Shown piece by piece: positions 59,501 to 64,000 of a stretch of 64,000 nt of DNA. This DNA comes from Verticillium longisporum. Taxonomy: Eukaryota > Ascomycota > Sordariomycetes > Glomerellales > Plectosphaerellaceae. Position 1 is the stretch's first letter, and every line of letters begins with the position of its first letter. The notes beneath the pieces were generated by a model. That model was given only the letters and a program-made list of their open reading frames with translations, made no database searches and was not told the origin of the DNA. The translations under genes were made by a program, and so were the position numbers. The stretch spans positions 682,001-746,000 of the forward strand of contig JAETXT010000003.1 of the NCBI GenBank assembly GCA_019188255.1, read 5' to 3'.

Positions 59501-61008
59501 ATGCTATATTTCTGCATGGTTCATAGAGCTCTATACGCTCAACGATCACAATCATCGGCATGCTGCATGTATCCGTCTTACTCGACCAATTGCATCTGCC
59601 AAGGAACCCGGCTCAGGGGCGTCTTTGTCCGACCGCGCTGCTCATCAAGCCTAGTACAAGGCTCTCCGTCAAGCTGCGACTGGCTTCTTTACGACCAGAA
59701 TTGTCTTTCTCGACAGGCTTATCATCTCACAAGCCGATTCGGCGATGTTTCGACGCTTCAGGAGTGAATGTCGAAGCGCCTAATAGGCAAAACGTCCACT
59801 CAGGCTCCTACACCGATCTTGAAAAGCTTTCTCTTTGCTCTGATCATGACTGCCACCCACTCATGTTTCAGTTTCGTACTCCATTAGAGCTACCGGAGGT
59901 CTCAATTGACCTCGCGGGACAGATGGTCCACGGCCCTGATGTGTAGCCCCATCGAAGTGTTGAGCGGAGTATTCCCCCAACCAGACAAAATGCCATTCAA
60001 GCAATTCAGGGACGTTTCACACCTGCAATCTACGATGGGCCTCTTACTGTATCTGATGTTCCCGCTTGCTTCATCACACAGAGCCCGGTTCGTTTCTCGC
60101 CGTGTATTCACTGTGTGCGACTGTCAGAGAAGATCTCATCGACCTTCCCGGTTCCTACGAAGACATGTCTGCTTGCGACCACCAGTGCCTTCTCTTCGAC
60201 GTATTCTTCTTTGTCTCGGCAATCTAGTTTCATACAGAATGAAATCCACTCTCTGGTTTATCTTCTTCGGGTAGAGAGAAAAGAATTCACGGCTGGCTCT
60301 GGCGGACAGCGGCTGTCATAGCCCCCCTACCCATGTCTTTGCGAACTGCATATGCGCATCCGATAGTTTGTACTGAAGACATCTAGATGCACCAGTATTA
60401 GCCGAATATTCTATTTTCTAAGGAACGTGTTCAGGCATCTAGTTGTCATTTTACTGACAGGAAAAGAGGCCTGGAGTAGCGATTGAAAGGAACAGCATCG
60501 TCGTCCAAGTCCTTAAAGGTCAGCCGTCACCCTGGTGCCACGACCAGCATAGGGAGGGCTCTCATCGATCGACGGGACTCGCGGTGGCAAGCACACACGT
60601 ATCTCTGAACATTCCTAAATCGTTATCAAACACTTCGACGGAGGCTACAGCTTTGGCGGTTGCAACTGGCGTTGCTTCTGATCCCACCTCCAGCAGAAGG
60701 CAATTAGTTGTTGCGCTGAGCGAACACATGCCCAGACCTGCCTGCTTACCTCAGGTGCTATTCACGAGAACTCCTGCCGGCCGCTCGATTGCCGGTTCTG
60801 CCCACATCTACCTGCCTTGTCTCCTCTTGGTACATGGAATTTACTCTTGTTCTGTCTGGCTGACTTTGGTCCTCTCTGCCCCTCCATCACACTCTGCCCT
60901 CTGCAGGAAGAAACGCCGACAATTCTTCACGTTTCCTCACGATCTCTTCCTCATACAGCTCAATCTCTCCATCCGAGATCATTCGACATTCGGTTAACGC
61001 TTGCGACG
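56562..61008. other. PKS-MFS intergenic region with possible decayed gene
   Basis: 4.4 kb. The PKS frame stays open upstream to 57137, but that part is not PKS-like and is treated as 5' leader. From about 58.3 to 60.3 kb, plus-strand frames have coding-like pieces in changing frames (for example LVLPDDAHLRDKLCYEQF at about 59.24 kb, CTDLVISGPLCEKIF just after it, and DLAGQMVHGPDV near 59.92 kb), each ended by stops. This looks like a decayed gene, but no family is recognised. No Zn2Cys6 regulator or tailoring enzyme is seen. Confidence 0.4.
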
Positions 61009-62851
61009 ATGGAAACCGCGCATCAGACCTCCCGGCGCCGTTTGTCGACCAGCCAGCTCTCATACCCCAATCACACCCTCGGAGATATCGCTGATCTGAG
61101 CTTCGTACGCCTCGGTCAGGTGGGAAGGGATAAAGACCTTGGCCCTCTTTTTCATCCCCGGCAGCCTCTCAGCAAAGCGCGTCAAACAGTCCTGGTTTGT
61201 TGGTATGTCGATAGAAGAGGCCACATGTCCGAGCTGTCATCGAGCAACACTGACATATGTCAGCCTTCTGCTGGGGTTTCTTTTCTCGACTGTGGACACT
61301 TGCATTGTCTCCATCCCACTCCTTGCCATTTCGAAAGAGTTCAACGACTTCACCAGCTCAACATGGGTGATACTTGCATACCTGCTTACTTACATGGCAT
61401 TCGCCACCGGCATAGCCCAGTTGAGCGACATTTATGGTCGCCGCAACTTGCTCCTCCTTTCCTGGACCATATTTATCGCTTTCTCCATGGGCTGTGGCGC
61501 TGCAACTAGCATGCCGGTGCTCATCATTTGTCGTGGTTTTCAGGGCTTTGGAGGTTCTGGACTCTACAGCATTGCGCAGATCAGCATTGTCGAGATTGGC
61601 CCCGGCCATCGCCCCGGCCTGGTTGGGGCTATGATGGGAGGTGTCTTGGCGTGCGCCTTCATCTGCGGACCTCTCTTCGGTGGCCTCATTACGCAGAGTG
61701 CGTCCTGGCGCTGGATATTCAACATCAACATTCCTTTCGGCCTCGTCGCTCTCGGAGCCATCAGCTGCTTTTGGCCGCAGGAACCTCAGATGGCCAAAAT
61801 CTTGACATGGTCTGCGTTTGTCAGCATCGATTTCGTCGGCGGCCTCTCTTTGCTGAGTGCCTCGGGGTTTCTAGCCTACGGTGTTCAACGTGGCGGATCG
61901 TACGCGGCGGCGTGGGATAACCCAGAGATTGTCACGGCCCTCACCATTGCCAGTGTATGTTGGGCCGTCTTCTTCACCTGGGAGTACCTGCTGGCCAAGA
62001 AGCACTTTCCCCACATCCAGCCGCTCTTTCCAATCCGGCTTGCTACCGAGCGTGTGTACATGACCGGGTTGCTAGTCACCCTTCTCACCGGCTTCCCGTT
62101 CGTTCCTCTGACTATCAACATTCCCCAACGCTTCCAAATCATCTACGGAGACGAACCTCTGAAGGCGGGCGTCCACTTATTGCCCATGTTGGGAGCATGC
62201 GCACTGGGATCTTTTGCACCAGGTGCCATCTGCAGCAAACGGAACTTTTTGTGTTGGATACTCATGGCTGCAGCGTCACTGCAGCTGCTGGGCCTGGGTC
62301 TCATGTCGACCCTTGACGATCCTGATGAAAGCGTCCGTCAAAGTTACGTTTACCAAACCATCTTTGGTCTCGGCACCGGTCTCGTTTTCAGCGCCGCGAC
62401 TATCCTAGCTGCCGTCAAGACCATGGCTCACAATGACCTTGCTGTTGCCAACGGCGCAATGGCGCAGGCCCGAGTCCTCGGCGGCTGCATCGGTATCGCT
62501 GTTTCCACTGTCATTTTCAACACGCACTTCAACACGGCACTGCGCGAGCAGCTTACACCCCAACAAATGAGCGATCTGCACCGATCCCCTTCTTCTGCTA
62601 CTCAATGGCCAGACGAAACACGCGGGGCCGTCCGTGAAGTCTACGCCACAGCGTATTCCGAGGAACTCAAGGTGTTGATGTACGTCGCAGCAGGTACCTT
62701 GGTTGTCTCTTTGTTTACGTACGAGAAGAATCCGACATCAATCCACGAGGCTGTGGCCGCAGCCAAGGAGAGAAATGATAGGCACCACGGTCCGGAGACA
62801 GACCTCAGTGACCTCGGCAGTCTTCGATCTACCCGGACTGCCGAAGCTTAG
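61009..62851 (+). CDS. MFS drug:H+ antiporter-type transporter
   Basis: The main exon is open to 62851. The first in-frame ATG of the unspliced frame is 61205 (548 residues). A better-looking model adds exon 61009..61119 joined to 61190 (GTGGGA donor, AACAG acceptor), 590 residues. Features: about 14 transmembrane helices, starting YVSLLLGFLFSTVDTCIVSI; motif A-like loop LSDIYGRRNLLLLS after helix 2; motif C-like FGGSGLYSIAQISIVE, then GPGHRPGLVGAMMGGVLA; a WRWIFNINIPFG turn typical of DHA2/14-spanner drug efflux pumps; and ATILAAVKTMAHNDLAVANG near the end. Such pumps often sit beside PKS genes and export the product or give self-resistance. It is divergent from the PKS, as expected for a shared cluster, although the spacer is long. 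The exact N-terminus is unsure. Confidence 0.88.
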
Positions 62852-64000
62852 CCTTCCAGCCATTTCAAATCGCTGCGTGGCTTCCTCAGCTTTGATAAGC
62901 TTGTTAGTTTAGGATTCTCTGTTAGATATTATTAGGTTGTCAGTGAGTTCAGGTTGTATTTTTTGTTTGGTCTGGACAGCACCGCCGGAAAGCTGACATC
63001 ACCATGGAGGCCGGTATTGGAGACGCATTATGGGAACTTTGTCTTATTAGTCAATGCTGGCCAAGTATCAGTATGGTTCGGGAGCTGTATACCCTTGCTT
63101 GGACAGATTGCAAATATCTACACGATCGTTCCACTGACGACCGTGAAATGACCCACATCTCAGTTATCGTGCTTGTGACGGAAACAGTCGTAGGCATAAG
63201 CCTTTAATTCGACCCAGCCGAAGACGACAGACCCAGTTGTAGGTGCGCACGCCGACTCCAGCCACCTTGCTCCCTATTCGGTATACGTAGAGACCTAATA
63301 CTGTACCACTGGAAGGTACGCAATACGAGTAGGCCTGACTGCCTCGTTTACCTGGCAGCTGATGCAGATGCCGGGACAGTTGCGTGAGAAACGTCCCATT
63401 GTCTGAGCTCGGTGTCCTCAAGTGTCAAGGAGTCTTATGCAACGAGTGAAGGGATCAACTATTAGTCTCTTAGGGGTCTCTAGGAAGATAGAATAATCGA
63501 TGCCCTTCTCTAAATCTTAGTCCATTAACCTTTCTTATAACTATTCCCTTACTACGCTCGGTTCTCTCTTCTTAATTCCTACGATCAAACAATAAGCGAT
63601 CCCCTATCGGTCTTATACCTCCCTTAAGTCCTAATATAACGCCCCGTCTCTCTCTTTACTTCGTCCCGAAGTATAATATAATATTTAGGTTAAAGGTCCC
63701 TATTAAGTTCTAGGTAGTTCTCTCTTAGGCTATTTAGTATTATCTAGTCTAAAGACGTCTATATATTCTAGGTTTCTATTTAGTTCTTAAGTATCTATCT
63801 TAATAAGCACCTCCTACTAACTAGCTAGGGTTTCTAGGTTAATTCTTTATTATCTAATAGCTATAGTTTAGTATTTCTATATATCTTTCTTCTTATCTTA
63901 GTTCTATTTCTTATTCTTCTATTATTCTTATTTAATAATCTAATAGTTCTCTTCTATAGCTAATTAACGGGTAATAGCCTATTAGTATAGTCTTATTATT
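62852..64000. other. AT-rich flank, probable edge of a RIP-affected block
   Basis: No gene is recognised. From about 63430 to the end the sequence turns AT-rich and simple (TTCTTA, TAGTATT, CTAGGT motifs), with no open frames of note, in contrast to the ~50-60% GC before. This fits a repeat region mutated by C-to-T change, but the window ends inside it. Confidence 0.5.

Overview
The window is nuclear DNA of a filamentous ascomycete, most likely a Sordariomycete. The evidence is short GT-AG introns with CTGAC/CTAAC-like branch sites in nearly every gene, fungal-only families (cerato-platanin, a DUF7728-like membrane protein, a highly reducing polyketide synthase), and conserved eukaryotic housekeeping genes with fungal architecture. 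About 19 protein-coding loci are supported, plus one pseudogene, three short transposon-like elements and a mitochondrial DNA insertion. Exon boundaries were inferred by reading the sequence, joining frames where the protein family demands it.

Layout. 0.5-11.4 kb: housekeeping block (TPR-like small protein, PRELI/MSF1 lipid-transfer protein, methionine aminopeptidase 2, AhpC/TSA-type protein, a coiled-coil protein, branched-chain aminotransferase). 11.4-21.3 kb: repeat-rich accessory stretch holding two nucleotidyltransferase-like genes arranged head to head (one broken by a 700-bp hAT-like MITE), ethanolamine-phosphate cytidylyltransferase, and a giant palindromic fold-back element. 21.3-33.7 kb: a conserved fungal protein, the Rae1/Gle2 mRNA export factor, a small conserved protein, a pfkB/MAK32-like protein, homoserine kinase and a GATA factor. 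35.2-36.2 kb: a cerato-platanin gene whose 3' end runs into an inserted piece of mitochondrial DNA with three tRNA copies. 36.5-42.3 kb: a tail-anchored proline-rich protein and an EGF-like-domain membrane protein. 42.3-47 kb: gene-poor, with a miniature LTR retroelement. 47.1-48.2 kb: DUF7728-like membrane protein. 48.8-62.9 kb: an 11-exon highly reducing PKS (about 2384 residues) and a 14-TM drug-type MFS transporter pointing away from it, separated by 4.4 kb of non-coding or decayed sequence. 62.9-64 kb: increasingly AT-rich DNA that looks like the edge of a RIP-affected block.

How the genes relate. Most of the housekeeping genes are unlinked in function. The PKS and MFS form a minimal secondary-metabolite locus with no recognisable tailoring enzyme, trans-enoylreductase or transcription factor inside the window. 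The PKS methyltransferase region is only a remnant and its enoylreductase lacks the usual glycine-rich NADPH motif. Two themes recur: recent small insertions into or beside genes (MITE, fold-back, LTR miniature, mitochondrial DNA), and single-base frame breaks in runs of G/C inside conserved genes, which look more like sequence errors than biology.
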